DNA of 64,000 bases from Nocardioides exalbidus (GTDB lineage: Bacteria; Actinomycetota; Actinomycetes; Propionibacteriales; Nocardioidaceae). Below the pieces are notes generated by a model. That model made no database searches, was not told where the DNA came from, and was given only the letters and a program-made list of their open reading frames with translations. Positions 42,943-51,176 of this stretch are shown piece after piece. The number at the start of each line of letters is the position of its first letter. The stretch's first letter is position 1. The stretch is taken from assembly GCF_900105585.1 (NCBI RefSeq), contig NZ_FNRT01000002.1:1488001-1552000 (forward strand), read 5' to 3'. Position numbers and translations under genes: made by a program.

Positions 42943-43377
42943 TCAGTGGGTGCGGGCGGGCCGGGTCATGCCGAGCACGACGACGCCGGTCACGAGGGCG
43001 TGCAGGGCGGCGAGCGAGACGCGGGTCCCGGTGTCGGTGGTGCCCGGGGCGAGGAGCGGGACGAGCGAGACCAGGAGGACCACGGCGGCCCCGGCCCGCC
43101 AGACGCGGGTGGCGCGGGAGGCGGCGTACCTCTCGAGCAGCGCGAGCACGCCCCACCCGGCCAGCGCCGCCACGACCGAGATGACGACGACCGGCACGGC
43201 ACCGACGGTCTGGGCGGACGCCGCGCCCGGGTCGACGACGAGGTCGGCCCCGGGGACGGCGGTGAGCACGGCCCAGGCGGCGACCGCCGCGACCGGTGCG
43301 GCGACGACGGTCAGGCCGCGGCGTACGACGGTGCTCGAGGAGCGGGCGTCGCCTCGGGTCTCGGACAAGGCGGTCAT
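42943..43377 (-). CDS. Four-helix membrane protein (DUF6069-like)
   Basis: 144 residues from ATG 43377 with GAGGAG 6 nt upstream. Four membrane segments: LTVVAAPVAAVAAWAVLTAV, VVVISVVAALAGWGVLALL, WRAGAAVVLLVSLVPLLA and SLAALHALVTGVVVLGM. The loop PGADLVVDPGAASAQTVG and overall layout match small actinobacterial membrane proteins I know as DUF6069. Function is unknown. It is co-transcribed with the small secreted protein and divergent from a NarL-type two-component pair, which may control it. Confidence 0.75.
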   Translation of the reverse strand: MTALSETRGDARSSSTVVRRGLTVVAAPVAAVAAWAVLTAVPGADLVVDPGAASAQTVGAVPVVVISVVAALAGWGVLALLERYAASRATRVWRAGAAVVLLVSLVPLLAPGTTDTGTRVSLAALHALVTGVVVLGMTRPARTH

Positions 43378-43553
43378 GGTGACTCCTCTGGCTGGTGGGT
43401 GTGCCTCGACGCTAGGTACGACGCCGGGGAGCCGGTGAGCGCCGACAGGCCCGGATCGCGGTCGCGGACCCCCGACCACGGGAGGGGGTCGCCGGTCCCG
43501 GACCCCTCCCGCGGTCGCTCGTCGTGGCCCCGCGCAGCACCTACGGTGAGCCC

Positions 43554-44759
43554 GTGGACGACACCTGCGACCGGCGCCGGCGCGCGACGCTCGACGCCCG
43601 GGTCGGCCCGGCCGCGCTCGTCCTGCTGGCGGTCGTCCTGGCACCGGCCCAGTGGCGCTCCGGCGGTCCGGTGTCCGCGCTGCTGGTCCTCGTGGCGATC
43701 GGCGCGCTCCACGGGGCGCGGAGCCGGCCGCTCCCGGCGCTGGCGTCGTCGATGGCGCTGCTGCTGGTGGCCTACGTCGTCACCGACGGCCGCCAGCTGG
43801 TGCCGACCGTCCTGATGCTGCTGGTGGTCGGGCTCTCGTGGTGGAGCGGGTCGCGGGTCGCCGGCTTCGTCGTGACCGGCCTCGCCACCGTCTTCAACGT
43901 GGTCGTCGCGCTGCGCATCGCCGACGTCGGCGGGCCGCGCGGCGGGCCGCCCGTCTCGGCGACCGTGGCCGGGGGCCTGTTGTCGGCGCTCCTCGCCGCC
44001 GCCGCCCTGGCGGGGAGCGTGGTCCGGGTGCGCGGGCAGTACCACCGCGAGCTCGAGGCCCGCGCCCGCCAGCTCGAGGTCGAGCGCGACCAGCAGGCGC
44101 GGATCGCGGTCGCCGAGGAGAGGCGCCGGATCGCGCGCGAGATGCACGACGTCGTCGCCCACTCGATCACCGTGATGGTGCGGCTCTCCGAGGGCGTCCT
44201 CGCCGGCGACCGCGAGCGCGACGAGCAGGAGGGCGTCGCCCTGCGAGCGCTCGCCGAGACCGGCCGGAGCTCGCTGGCCGAGATGCGACGCGTGCTCGGC
44301 GTGCTCTCCGAGGACGACCCCGATCCGGCTGGGGGTTCGGCCTCGCGCGAGCCGCAGCCCGCCGTCGCCGACCTGCCGCGGCTCGTCGAGCGGTTCCGGG
44401 CGGCCGGCCTCGGCGTCACCGCCGACGTCGACGGGTCCTTCGACGGCTGGGGCGCGGGCGCCGAGCTCGCGGTCTACCGGATCGCCCAGGAGGCCCTGAC
44501 CAACGCGCTGCGCCACGCACTCCGGGGCACCTCGGCCCAGCTGTCCGTGCGCGCCGACGCCGACGTGGTCGAGGTGCAGGTCAGCGACGACGGAGCAGGT
44601 ACGCCGGCGCGCGCGGGCGGTCCCGACGGACGCGGGCTGGCCGGGATGGCGCAGCGCGTCGCGGCCTGGGACGGCGAGCTGACCGCCGGGCCGATGGACC
44701 CGCACGGCTGGCGGGTCCACGCGGCCCTGCGCAGGTCGTCCGGGAGGCTGGACCCGTGA
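43554..44759 (+). CDS. NarL-type sensor histidine kinase
   Basis: 401 residues from GTG 43554; TACGGT (43542-43547) ends 6 nt upstream, so leaderless. About five membrane helices (18-160) without a large outside domain, then a HisKA_3 domain with RRIAREMHDVVAHSITVM (His about 198). The HATPase has the N-box AQEALTNALRHAL and G-boxes DDGAGTP and GRGLAGMAQR. It phosphorylates the response regulator encoded directly downstream, with which it overlaps by 4 nt (GTGA). Such kinases with only membrane helices often sense envelope stress or antimicrobial compounds, but the signal here is unknown. Confidence 0.94.
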   Translation: MDDTCDRRRRATLDARVGPAALVLLAVVLAPAQWRSGGPVSALLVLVAIGALHGARSRPLPALASSMALLLVAYVVTDGRQLVPTVLMLLVVGLSWWSGSRVAGFVVTGLATVFNVVVALRIADVGGPRGGPPVSATVAGGLLSALLAAAALAGSVVRVRGQYHRELEARARQLEVERDQQARIAVAEERRRIAREMHDVVAHSITVMVRLSEGVLAGDRERDEQEGVALRALAETGRSSLAEMRRVLGVLSEDDPDPAGGSASREPQPAVADLPRLVERFRAAGLGVTADVDGSFDGWGAGAELAVYRIAQEALTNALRHALRGTSAQLSVRADADVVEVQVSDDGAGTPARAGGPDGRGLAGMAQRVAAWDGELTAGPMDPHGWRVHAALRRSSGRLDP

Positions 44760-45418
44760 CGGCGCTGAGGATCCTGCTCGTCGACGACCAGCCGCTGGTG
44801 CGGATGGGCTTCCGGATGCTGCTCGACGCCGAGCCCGACCTGGAGGTGGTCGGCGAGGCGGGCGACGGCGAGAAGGCGATCGCGATGGTCGCCGCGCTCG
44901 CACCCGACGTCGTGCTGATGGACGTGCGGATGCCGGTGGTGGACGGGATCGCCGCCACCTCGGCCATCGTCGCCGCCGACCCGGGCGCCCGGGTGCTGGT
45001 CGTGACCACCTTCGACCTCGACGAGAGCGCCTTCGCCGCGCTGCGCGCCGGGGCCAGCGGCTTCCTGCTCAAGGACGCCCGCCCCGAGGAGCTCGTCGCC
45101 GGCATCCGCTCGGTCGCTGCCGGTGACGCCGTCGTCGCGCCCCGGGTGACGCGGGCCCTGCTCGACGCCGTCGGCTCGCACCTGCCCGACCCCCGCGCGG
45201 ACGTCGTGCCCCACCCGGGCCTGGCGCTGCTGACGCCGCGCGAGCTCGACGTCGCCACCCTCGTGGCGCAGGGCCTGACGAACGGCGAGATCGCGGAGTC
45301 GCTCGCGCTGTCGGAGGCGACCGTGAAGGGCCACATGGGCCGCCTGCTCGACAAGCTCGACCTCCGCGACCGGGTGCAGCTGGTGATCTGGGCCTACGGC
45401 GCCGGTCTCGTCGACTGA
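44756..45418 (+). CDS. LuxR/NarL-family response regulator
   Basis: 220 residues from GTG 44756, overlapping the kinase stop. Receiver domain with the acidic pair in LLVDDQPLVRMGF, phosphoacceptor Asp in VLMDVRMPVVDGI, Thr in VVTTFD and Lys in FLLKDARPEEL. C-terminal LuxR helix-turn-helix LTPRELDVATLVAQGLTNGEIAESLALSEATVKGHMGRLLDKL. Complete and probably functional, unlike the variant at 8224-8868. Its 3' end overlaps the convergent acyltransferase gene by 25 bp. Confidence 0.95.
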   Translation: MTALRILLVDDQPLVRMGFRMLLDAEPDLEVVGEAGDGEKAIAMVAALAPDVVLMDVRMPVVDGIAATSAIVAADPGARVLVVTTFDLDESAFAALRAGASGFLLKDARPEELVAGIRSVAAGDAVVAPRVTRALLDAVGSHLPDPRADVVPHPGLALLTPRELDVATLVAQGLTNGEIAESLALSEATVKGHMGRLLDKLDLRDRVQLVIWAYGAGLVD

Positions 45419-47577
45419 TCGCCGTCGCGCGGCGGCAGCAGGCCGAGGGCGCGGCCGAGCGGCGTCGCCAGCCACCGGGCGTACGTCGTGGTCACGTGCC
45501 CCACGTCGCGCTGCGGGACCATGTCCTTGATGACCGCCGGGCACCTGCCCCGGTCGCAGAACCACTGCCGCGTGCGCACCACCTCCACGCCGGCCGCCTC
45601 GGCGGCCTCGGTGCTCACCCGGCTCACCGCGTCGGCCCGTCGCGTGGTGCCGCTGAGGCAGTCGCCGAGGTCGGAGTCGAGCAGGGGCAGGCAGCGCTCC
45701 GGCGACGTCCGGCGCCGCGGGACGTCCTCGAGCAGCACGAGCCGGTCGGTGAGCGGTCCGAGGTCGTCGAGGAGCCGGGCCATCCCGTGGCCGAGCTCGG
45801 CGACGACGCCGTCGGTCTCGCGGACGACCTCGCCGTCGACCTCCACGTTGGGCGCGCCGGACGTCGACACGATCGTGAGGTCGGGTGCCAGCTCGCGCAC
45901 CCGGTCCTCGGCCCAGTCGTTGAAGTCGAGGCAACCCCGCCAGGGCTCGTCCTGCCCGCCGCGCACCATCTGGACTCGAGCCGGGGTGCACTGCGACTTC
46001 ACCAGGAAGTAGGCCTTCCACCCGGCGCGCTCCGCGATCCGGTCGAGCGCGGGCGCCCAGTGCCGCCCGTGCGAGTTGCCGAGCACGACCAGCGTCCGGT
46101 CGCCGTCGGGGTCGCCGCGCAGGCAGAGCCGCTCCGGCGTGCCGACGTACTCGCACGCGCCGAGGTCGGCGCGGTCGTCCTTGAGCTCGGTGAGCGCGGG
46201 CCGCAGGTCGCGCGGCACCTCCCGGCCCTCGAGCGCCGCGCGGACGGACGCCTGCACGGCGGCGATCGCGGGGTCGTCGGACAACGCCGAGCCGTCGATG
46301 CCGCGCTCGTAGTCGGCGACCTCGATGCCCGGGTCGTCGCCGGTCACCTGCCGGTCGATGAGGTGGGTGGAGGCCAGGCAGACGACGACCGCGGTCGTCA
46401 CGGCGGCCGGGTAGAGCAGCATCCCCCGCGACCGCGTGCCGCGCACCCTGCGGAACGGGGTCTCCACGAAGCGGTACGACGCCCACGTCATGAGCACGGT
46501 CACCGCGAGCACGACGCAGAGGTCGAGCGGGGTCAGCTCCCGGGCGAGGCGCTGCTCGGCGATCACGAGGACCGGCCAGTGCCACAGGTAGAGGGAGTAC
46601 GACGCGTCGCCGACGACGCGCAGCGGCCGGACTCCCAGTGCACGCTGGGCCAGTGGCAACCGGTCGCCCTCGGTGCCGGCGCCGGTGCCACCGAGGATCA
46701 CCAGGCAGGTCCCCACCACGGGCAGGAGCGCCAGCCACCCCGGGAAGGCCGACTCGGTCGTGAGGGTGAACATCGCCAGCGCGACCAGCCCGAGCCCGGC
46801 CGCGACCACCAGGTTGCGCACCAGCGGGGTGAGGGACCCGGCGAGGCGGGGAGCGGCGATCGCCAGCAGCGACCCGGCTCCGAACTCCCACACGCGCGTG
46901 AAGGTCGAGAAGTAGGCGCTCTCGGGGGAGGCGGTCGAGGCGTGCACCGACCACGCGAGGCTGGCCGCGCTGGCGACCGACAGCACGCCGACCATCGCGA
47001 CGGTCCGGCCCCGGTCACCGCGGCGCAGCAGCCGCGCGGCGACGAGGACCGCGCCCAGCAGGGCGACCGGCATGACGAGGTAGAACTGCTCCTCCACCGA
47101 CAGCGACCAGAAGTGCTGGAGCGGCGACGGCGGGTCCGACCGGGTGAAGTAGTCGGTCTCCTCGACGGCGAAGCGGACGTTGGCGCCGAAGAGCGACGCC
47201 CAGACGCCGTCCACCGCGGCGTCGCGCGCGTCGAGCGGGTGCAGCCAGAGGTAGGACGCCGTGACGGTCCCGACGATCGCGACGGTGGCCGCGGGGAGGA
47301 TCCGTCGTGCGCGGCGGACGTAGAAGGCGATGAGGTCGATCGTCCCGGTGGCGGCGACCTCGCGCAGCAGGAGCGTCGTGATGAGGAACCCGGAGAGCAC
47401 GAAGAAGACGTCGAGGGTCACGAAGCCGCCGGAGTACGGCGCCAGGCCGGCGTGGAAGACGAGGATCCCGAGGACGGCGAGGGCACGCATGCCCTGGATG
47501 TCGTCGCGGAAGCCGCGCCGCGCTGGGGCCGTGCTCCCGGACCGGTCGGGTGGTGCGGGGGTCACGGAGGTCCTCAC
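45394..47577 (-). CDS. OafA/YrhL-type membrane acyltransferase with C-terminal SGNH domain
   Basis: 727 residues, starting from GTG 47577 (GTG 47565 also possible). The N-terminal acyltransferase-3 part has about ten to eleven membrane helices: FRDDIQGMRALAVLGILVFHAG with the conserved Arg and His, GGFVTLDVFFVLSGFLIT, and PLQHFWSLSVEEQFYLVMP. The C-terminal extracellular SGNH hydrolase-like domain has LVVLGNSHGRHWAPAL (Ser block) and QRDVGHVTTTYARWL (Asp-His block). These proteins O-acylate cell-surface polysaccharides or peptidoglycan. It heads away from an intergenic region with a 16-bp palindrome. Confidence 0.9.
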   Translation of the reverse strand: MRTSVTPAPPDRSGSTAPARRGFRDDIQGMRALAVLGILVFHAGLAPYSGGFVTLDVFFVLSGFLITTLLLREVAATGTIDLIAFYVRRARRILPAATVAIVGTVTASYLWLHPLDARDAAVDGVWASLFGANVRFAVEETDYFTRSDPPSPLQHFWSLSVEEQFYLVMPVALLGAVLVAARLLRRGDRGRTVAMVGVLSVASAASLAWSVHASTASPESAYFSTFTRVWEFGAGSLLAIAAPRLAGSLTPLVRNLVVAAGLGLVALAMFTLTTESAFPGWLALLPVVGTCLVILGGTGAGTEGDRLPLAQRALGVRPLRVVGDASYSLYLWHWPVLVIAEQRLARELTPLDLCVVLAVTVLMTWASYRFVETPFRRVRGTRSRGMLLYPAAVTTAVVVCLASTHLIDRQVTGDDPGIEVADYERGIDGSALSDDPAIAAVQASVRAALEGREVPRDLRPALTELKDDRADLGACEYVGTPERLCLRGDPDGDRTLVVLGNSHGRHWAPALDRIAERAGWKAYFLVKSQCTPARVQMVRGGQDEPWRGCLDFNDWAEDRVRELAPDLTIVSTSGAPNVEVDGEVVRETDGVVAELGHGMARLLDDLGPLTDRLVLLEDVPRRRTSPERCLPLLDSDLGDCLSGTTRRADAVSRVSTEAAEAAGVEVVRTRQWFCDRGRCPAVIKDMVPQRDVGHVTTTYARWLATPLGRALGLLPPRDGDQSTRPAP

Positions 47578-47629
47578 GGACGGGTGCGGGGGTCCCCGAC
47601 ACGCTAGCCACGCGTCACGCGGGACCTGA

Positions 47630-47645
47630 TGGGGTCCGGACCCCA
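47630..47645. promoter_or_regulatory. 16-bp perfect palindrome upstream of the acyltransferase gene
   Basis: TGGGGTCCGGACCCCA is self-complementary. It lies 53 nt before the acyltransferase start, upstream of its TAGCGT box (47606-47601), at roughly the activator/operator position. Candidate regulator site. Confidence 0.45.
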
Positions 47646-47761
47646 CTGTGAATTCATGTTTGTGAACGAGCAACGGGTGGGCGCACGAGATTCAAGAATG
47701 TGTCGATATCTGGAACCTTGTTCGACATCGTGAACTCATGGGAGTAGCGTCCGCGAGTGCC

Positions 47762-47777
47762 TGTGGCATGCGTCACA
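47762..47777 (+). promoter_or_regulatory. CRP/GlxR-like binding site upstream of secreted protein gene
   Basis: TGTGGCATGCGTCACA fits the TGTGA-N6-TCACA consensus of actinobacterial CRP/GlxR with one change; the arms extend to CCTGTG/CACAGG. It lies 36 nt before the GTG start. A TAGCGT box at 47745-47750 would place the site just downstream of the promoter, i.e. in a repressing position. Confidence 0.4.
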
Positions 47778-47812
47778 GGCCGTCACCGCAGTCCTCGCAA
47801 GGAGCACCCCTC

Positions 47813-50350
47813 GTGACCCAGTCCGCCCCCGCCCGCTGGCGCCGCACCGTCACCACCCTCGTCTCGCTCGCGGTCGCCGCCGCGGGCGTCGTCGCCGCCT
47901 CGTCGGCGCCGGCCTCCGCCGCTCCCGGCGACGCGATGATCGCGTGGCTCGAGGTCGAGAACGGCGCGATCGTCGGCAACCCCGGGCGCGACCAGGGCGA
48001 CCACGGCAACTTCTCCGGCGAGAGCTCCTACACGTTCCGCGACCCGGGCATGCGCTCGACCATGACGTTCACCGCGCCGGAGGCGGGGACGTACCCGGTC
48101 TGGATCCGCTACTCCGCCGGCGGCCTCGGCAGCGCCGAGGACGACAACGTCACCCGCAAGATGGGCCTGCTCGTCAACGGCGGCTCCCGCCAGGTCCTCA
48201 GCTTCCCCCGCACCTTCGTCCCCGGTGAGCCCGACCAGCACGACGGCTGGGAGCGGTGGGGCTGGACGCCCGCCACGGTCACCCTCAACGCGGGCACCAA
48301 CACCCTTGCCGTCGACTGCCAGCGCAACGTCGAGAACGGCGGCGACGAGACCTGCCGCCTCAACTTCGACGCGATCCAGGTGGGGGGCACCGCCCCGGCC
48401 GCCCCGAGCGGCGGCACCCCGGCCGCGCCGTGCACCGCCTCGACCACCATCCCGGCGGGCGCCACCCGCCTCTTCGACGGCACCTTCGCCTCCTTCGACG
48501 GCACGATCGCCGCGCCGAGGTGGCACAAGGCCGGCGCGGGCGGCTTCGGCTTCCAGACCGACTGCACGCTCCGTGGCTTCCGCGGCCAGGGCACGACCTG
48601 GACGCTGGCCCAGCAGAGCGGTCCCTACACGCTCGGCGTCGACTTCATGCGCGGCGCCGCGACGTCGGCCTCGTCGGTCTACGTCGGCTCGACCAGCAAC
48701 AACGCGGCCAGCCCGACCGGTGGCTACCAGGTCCGGATCGGCGCGTCCGACACCGGCACCATCGTCACCGGCGACGGCTCGCTGACCACCCCGCCCGATG
48801 CCGCCGCACTCGCCGCCGCCCTCAAGCCGCAGGGCCAGTGGAACAGCTTCAGCATCCAGGTCACCCCGGCACGCATCCGCCTGCTGCTCAACGGGACGCG
48901 GATCAACTCGGTCGACCGCACCGCGCCGATGACCGGCTACGTCGGACTCGAGAACCGTGCCGGCAACGACGCCGTCGGCAACGTCCGCTTCCGCAACATC
49001 TGGTCCGCGAGCGGTGTCGTCCTGGGCCAGGCGGCGCCCGTCCGGCGCGCGACGCTCGCCAACGGCACGACCGTGAACCCCGGTGGCGAGTCCACCCTCG
49101 GCAACCTCGTCGCCGACTCGCAGCGCTGGGCCACCCGCACGGCCGGCACCGGCAACGCCCGGCTCGCCCTCGCCAGCCCGACCCGGCTGCAGGCCGACCT
49201 CGTCGCCTCGGGCGCGGGACTCACCTACGCCCAGGCGGCCGCGGCCGTCACCGACGAGCCGCTCGTGACGATGCGACTGACCGGATCGCAGATCAAGGCG
49301 ATCCTCGAGCAGCAGTGGCAGCCCTCCGGCGCGACCCCCGGGTTCGTCCGCCTCGGCGCGTCGTCCGGCTTCACGTGGACCCAGGACGCCACCCGCCCCG
49401 TGGGCGACCGGATCACCGGCATGTGGCTCGACGGCACCCCGGTCTCGCTGACCGGCACCGGCAACATCGTGGTCGCCGTCGCCCAGTCGCTCGCCGCCGG
49501 CGGCGACAACTTCACCGGGTTCTCGGCCGGGACGCCGACCGCGCGCACCAGCACGGTCGCGGCCCTCGCCGCCTACCTCGGCGACAAGTCGCTGACCGCC
49601 CCGGTCGCGGCGCCGTCCGCCCAGGCGGCCGTCGACGTGCACGTGCCCGCCGGTGCGCCGTCGTCCTATGTCGCCGGCACGGAGTACGCCGTCGACCTCG
49701 CGTCGTGGTCCTACGCCGGCGCCTCCGACCCGGTGGACACGACCGTCGCGGTGAGCGTCGGCAACCGCGTGATCGGCACCTTCCCGGTCGACAACACGCG
49801 CTCCGACGACCCGACCGACCTGCACGGCCGGGTCGCCGTCCGGGCGACGCTGCCCGCGGACCTGGCCGCAGGAGCCACCACCGTGAAGGTCGTCGGCACC
49901 ACCACCGGCACCACCGTGCAGCTCCCGGTCGTCGTCACCGCGGCACCCACCAACCCGCAGCCCGACCCGGACCCGACGCCCGACCCGACCCCGAACCCGA
50001 ACCCGGCGCCGAACCCCGCTCCGCAGACGGGTCCGACGCCGGCCCTGCCCGCCCCGACCAAGGCCGGCTCGCGGATCAAGGTGGCGGTCAAGCCCGGCAA
50101 GGTCGTCGCGCGCCGCACCCGGGCGAAGCTGGCGATCACCGTCTCCTCGGCCGGCGCCAGGCCGACCGGCGTGGTCACCGTCCGCATCGGCAAGGTGCGC
50201 CTGGAGAAGCGTCTCGGCCGCGGCCGGGCGACGGTCTGGCTGCCGGTCATGAAGAAGCCCGGCGCCACGCGGGTCACGGTGTCCTACGGCGGCGACGCCC
50301 GGACGCTCACCTCGACGCTGACCCTGCGGGTCAACGCCGTCGCCCCCTGA
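47813..50350 (+). CDS. Secreted multidomain protein: carbohydrate-binding, DUF1080-like and 5'-nucleotidase C-terminal domains
   Basis: 845 residues from GTG 47813 (AAGGAG upstream). Signal peptide 1-37. Residues about 41-190 look like a CBM6/35 carbohydrate-binding domain (YTFRDPGMRSTMTFTAPEAG, VTLNAGTNTLAVDC). Residues about 215-400 resemble the 3-keto-disaccharide hydrolase/DUF1080 or LamG fold (LFDGTFASFDGTIAAPRWH, NSFSIQVTPARIRLLLNG). Residues about 425-575 match the 5'-nucleotidase C-terminal domain (ESTLGNLVADSQRWA, DEPLVTMRLTGSQIKAILEQQW, AAGGDNFTGF). The catalytic metallophosphoesterase domain normally before it is missing. A Pro/Asp linker and an Ig-like domain finish the chain. Possibly it binds nucleotides or sugars at the surface; catalysis is not shown. 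Confidence 0.8.
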   Translation: MTQSAPARWRRTVTTLVSLAVAAAGVVAASSAPASAAPGDAMIAWLEVENGAIVGNPGRDQGDHGNFSGESSYTFRDPGMRSTMTFTAPEAGTYPVWIRYSAGGLGSAEDDNVTRKMGLLVNGGSRQVLSFPRTFVPGEPDQHDGWERWGWTPATVTLNAGTNTLAVDCQRNVENGGDETCRLNFDAIQVGGTAPAAPSGGTPAAPCTASTTIPAGATRLFDGTFASFDGTIAAPRWHKAGAGGFGFQTDCTLRGFRGQGTTWTLAQQSGPYTLGVDFMRGAATSASSVYVGSTSNNAASPTGGYQVRIGASDTGTIVTGDGSLTTPPDAAALAAALKPQGQWNSFSIQVTPARIRLLLNGTRINSVDRTAPMTGYVGLENRAGNDAVGNVRFRNIWSASGVVLGQAAPVRRATLANGTTVNPGGESTLGNLVADSQRWATRTAGTGNARLALASPTRLQADLVASGAGLTYAQAAAAVTDEPLVTMRLTGSQIKAILEQQWQPSGATPGFVRLGASSGFTWTQDATRPVGDRITGMWLDGTPVSLTGTGNIVVAVAQSLAAGGDNFTGFSAGTPTARTSTVAALAAYLGDKSLTAPVAAPSAQAAVDVHVPAGAPSSYVAGTEYAVDLASWSYAGASDPVDTTVAVSVGNRVIGTFPVDNTRSDDPTDLHGRVAVRATLPADLAAGATTVKVVGTTTGTTVQLPVVVTAAPTNPQPDPDPTPDPTPNPNPAPNPAPQTGPTPALPAPTKAGSRIKVAVKPGKVVARRTRAKLAITVSSAGARPTGVVTVRIGKVRLEKRLGRGRATVWLPVMKKPGATRVTVSYGGDARTLTSTLTLRVNAVAP

Positions 50351-50372
50351 CCCACCTCTCCACCCCCCAGAG

Positions 50373-50410
50373 TCCGCCGGCCCGGGAGACGCCTCCCCCG
50401 GGCCGGCGGA
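50373..50410 (+). terminator. Terminator hairpin after secreted protein gene
   Basis: TCCGCCGGCCCGGG (50373-50386) pairs perfectly with CCCGGGCCGGCGGA (50397-50410) over a 10-nt loop, 23 nt after the stop codon. No U-tract. Confidence 0.7.
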
Positions 50411-50491
50411 TCACCAGCGCGGACCTGCGTCGTCCACACCGTCCTGCGGGTGAAGAACCGCGCGAACCGCCGAACTACGATCGACCGTGCC

Positions 50492-50923
50492 ATGACCAGC
50501 CCTGACCTGATCTCCGTCACCTACGCCAGCTCCGCCACCGAGCTCATGTCCGTCGGCCAGCTCGTCGACCTGATCGAGCAGATCCGGCCGAAGAACGAGC
50601 GCCTCGGCATCACCGGCCTCCTGCTCTACAGCGGCGGTGCCGTGATGCAGACGCTCGAGGGAGACGCGCTGGTCGTCGACGACCTGCTCGAGCTGATCGA
50701 GGCCGACCCGCGCCACACCGGCGTACGCGTCGTGGACCGGAGGTACGTCGACGAGCGGGCGTTCTCGACCTGGTCGATGGGCTTCCGCAACATCACCGCC
50801 CGCGAGGTCGCCGACCTCCAGGACTTCGTGTCGTTCGCGCGGGAGTCGGTGGGCGACGACCTGGGCCCGCACGCGGTCGCGGCGTTCGGCCTGCTGGAGA
50901 CCTTCCGGCTCAACGCCGTCTGA
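50492..50923 (+). CDS. BLUF-domain blue-light photoreceptor protein
   Basis: 143 residues from ATG 50492, with a TACGAT box at 50476-50481. It is a single BLUF domain with a short helical tail. The key flavin-site residues fit AppA by spacing: Tyr11 (ISVTYAS), Asn35 (KNERLGITG), Gln53 (MQTLEGD) and Met96 (STWSMGF), with Trp94 nearby. BLUF domains bind FAD and change hydrogen bonding on blue light. With no output domain fused, it probably acts by protein-protein interaction. The gene seems to stand alone; the downstream riboswitch has its own promoter. Confidence 0.9.
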   Translation: MTSPDLISVTYASSATELMSVGQLVDLIEQIRPKNERLGITGLLLYSGGAVMQTLEGDALVVDDLLELIEADPRHTGVRVVDRRYVDERAFSTWSMGFRNITAREVADLQDFVSFARESVGDDLGPHAVAAFGLLETFRLNAV

Positions 50924-50975
50924 GGGTGGGCCAGGTCACGCCTGCGCCGACTGGGTCGCTCGACACGATGTCGTC

Positions 50976-50981
50976 TAGCGT
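50976..50981 (+). promoter_or_regulatory. -10 box of the Mn2+ exporter transcript
   Basis: TAGCGT at 50976-50981 sits just before the first riboswitch helix (from about 50985), predicting a start near 50988 and a leader of about 190 nt before the ATG at 51177. Confidence 0.5.
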
Positions 50982-50984
50982 GGG

Positions 50985-51085
50985 ACCTGAAAGGGAGTAG
51001 TCCCCAACAGGTGCGTCGACATGCTGATCCTCTCCGGGTCCGGCGCACCGGGCCACCTCGGTGGCGGACGAGACTTTCGACCAGA
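50985..51085 (+). ncRNA. yybP-ykoY manganese riboswitch aptamer
   Basis: The leader of the TMEM165/GDT1 gene contains the conserved 5' piece AAAGGGAGUAG (50990-51000) and the 3' piece GACGAGACUUU (51067-51077), the two halves of the Mn2+-binding core in this riboswitch class. Helices are present: P1 GAAAG/CTTTC (50989-50993 with 51074-51078), GGTGCG/CGCACC (51010-51015 with 51044-51049), and CCAC/GTGG (51053-51064). Mn2+ binding is known to turn on Mn exporters of the GDT1 type. Confidence 0.82.
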
Positions 51086-51165
51086 ACACACGACCATTTC
51101 AACGGGACGTGCCTGGTCGAAGGCGCGTCCCACTCCCTGAGGGTCGTCCTCCGGCTGGGCCGGAG
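51076..51165 (+). promoter_or_regulatory. Riboswitch expression platform with alternative hairpins and ribosome-site sequestration
   Basis: TTCGACCAG (51076-51084) can pair with CTGGTCGAA (51113-51121), using the 3' strand of aptamer helix P1. GGGACG (51103-51108) can pair with CGTCCC (51125-51130). CTCCGGC (51149-51155) pairs with GCCGGAG (51159-51165), whose end holds part of the Shine-Dalgarno GGAGAGG. The layout suggests Mn2+-stabilised P1 prevents the competing hairpin and frees translation. Confidence 0.55.
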
Positions 51166-51176
51166 AGGAAACCCCC

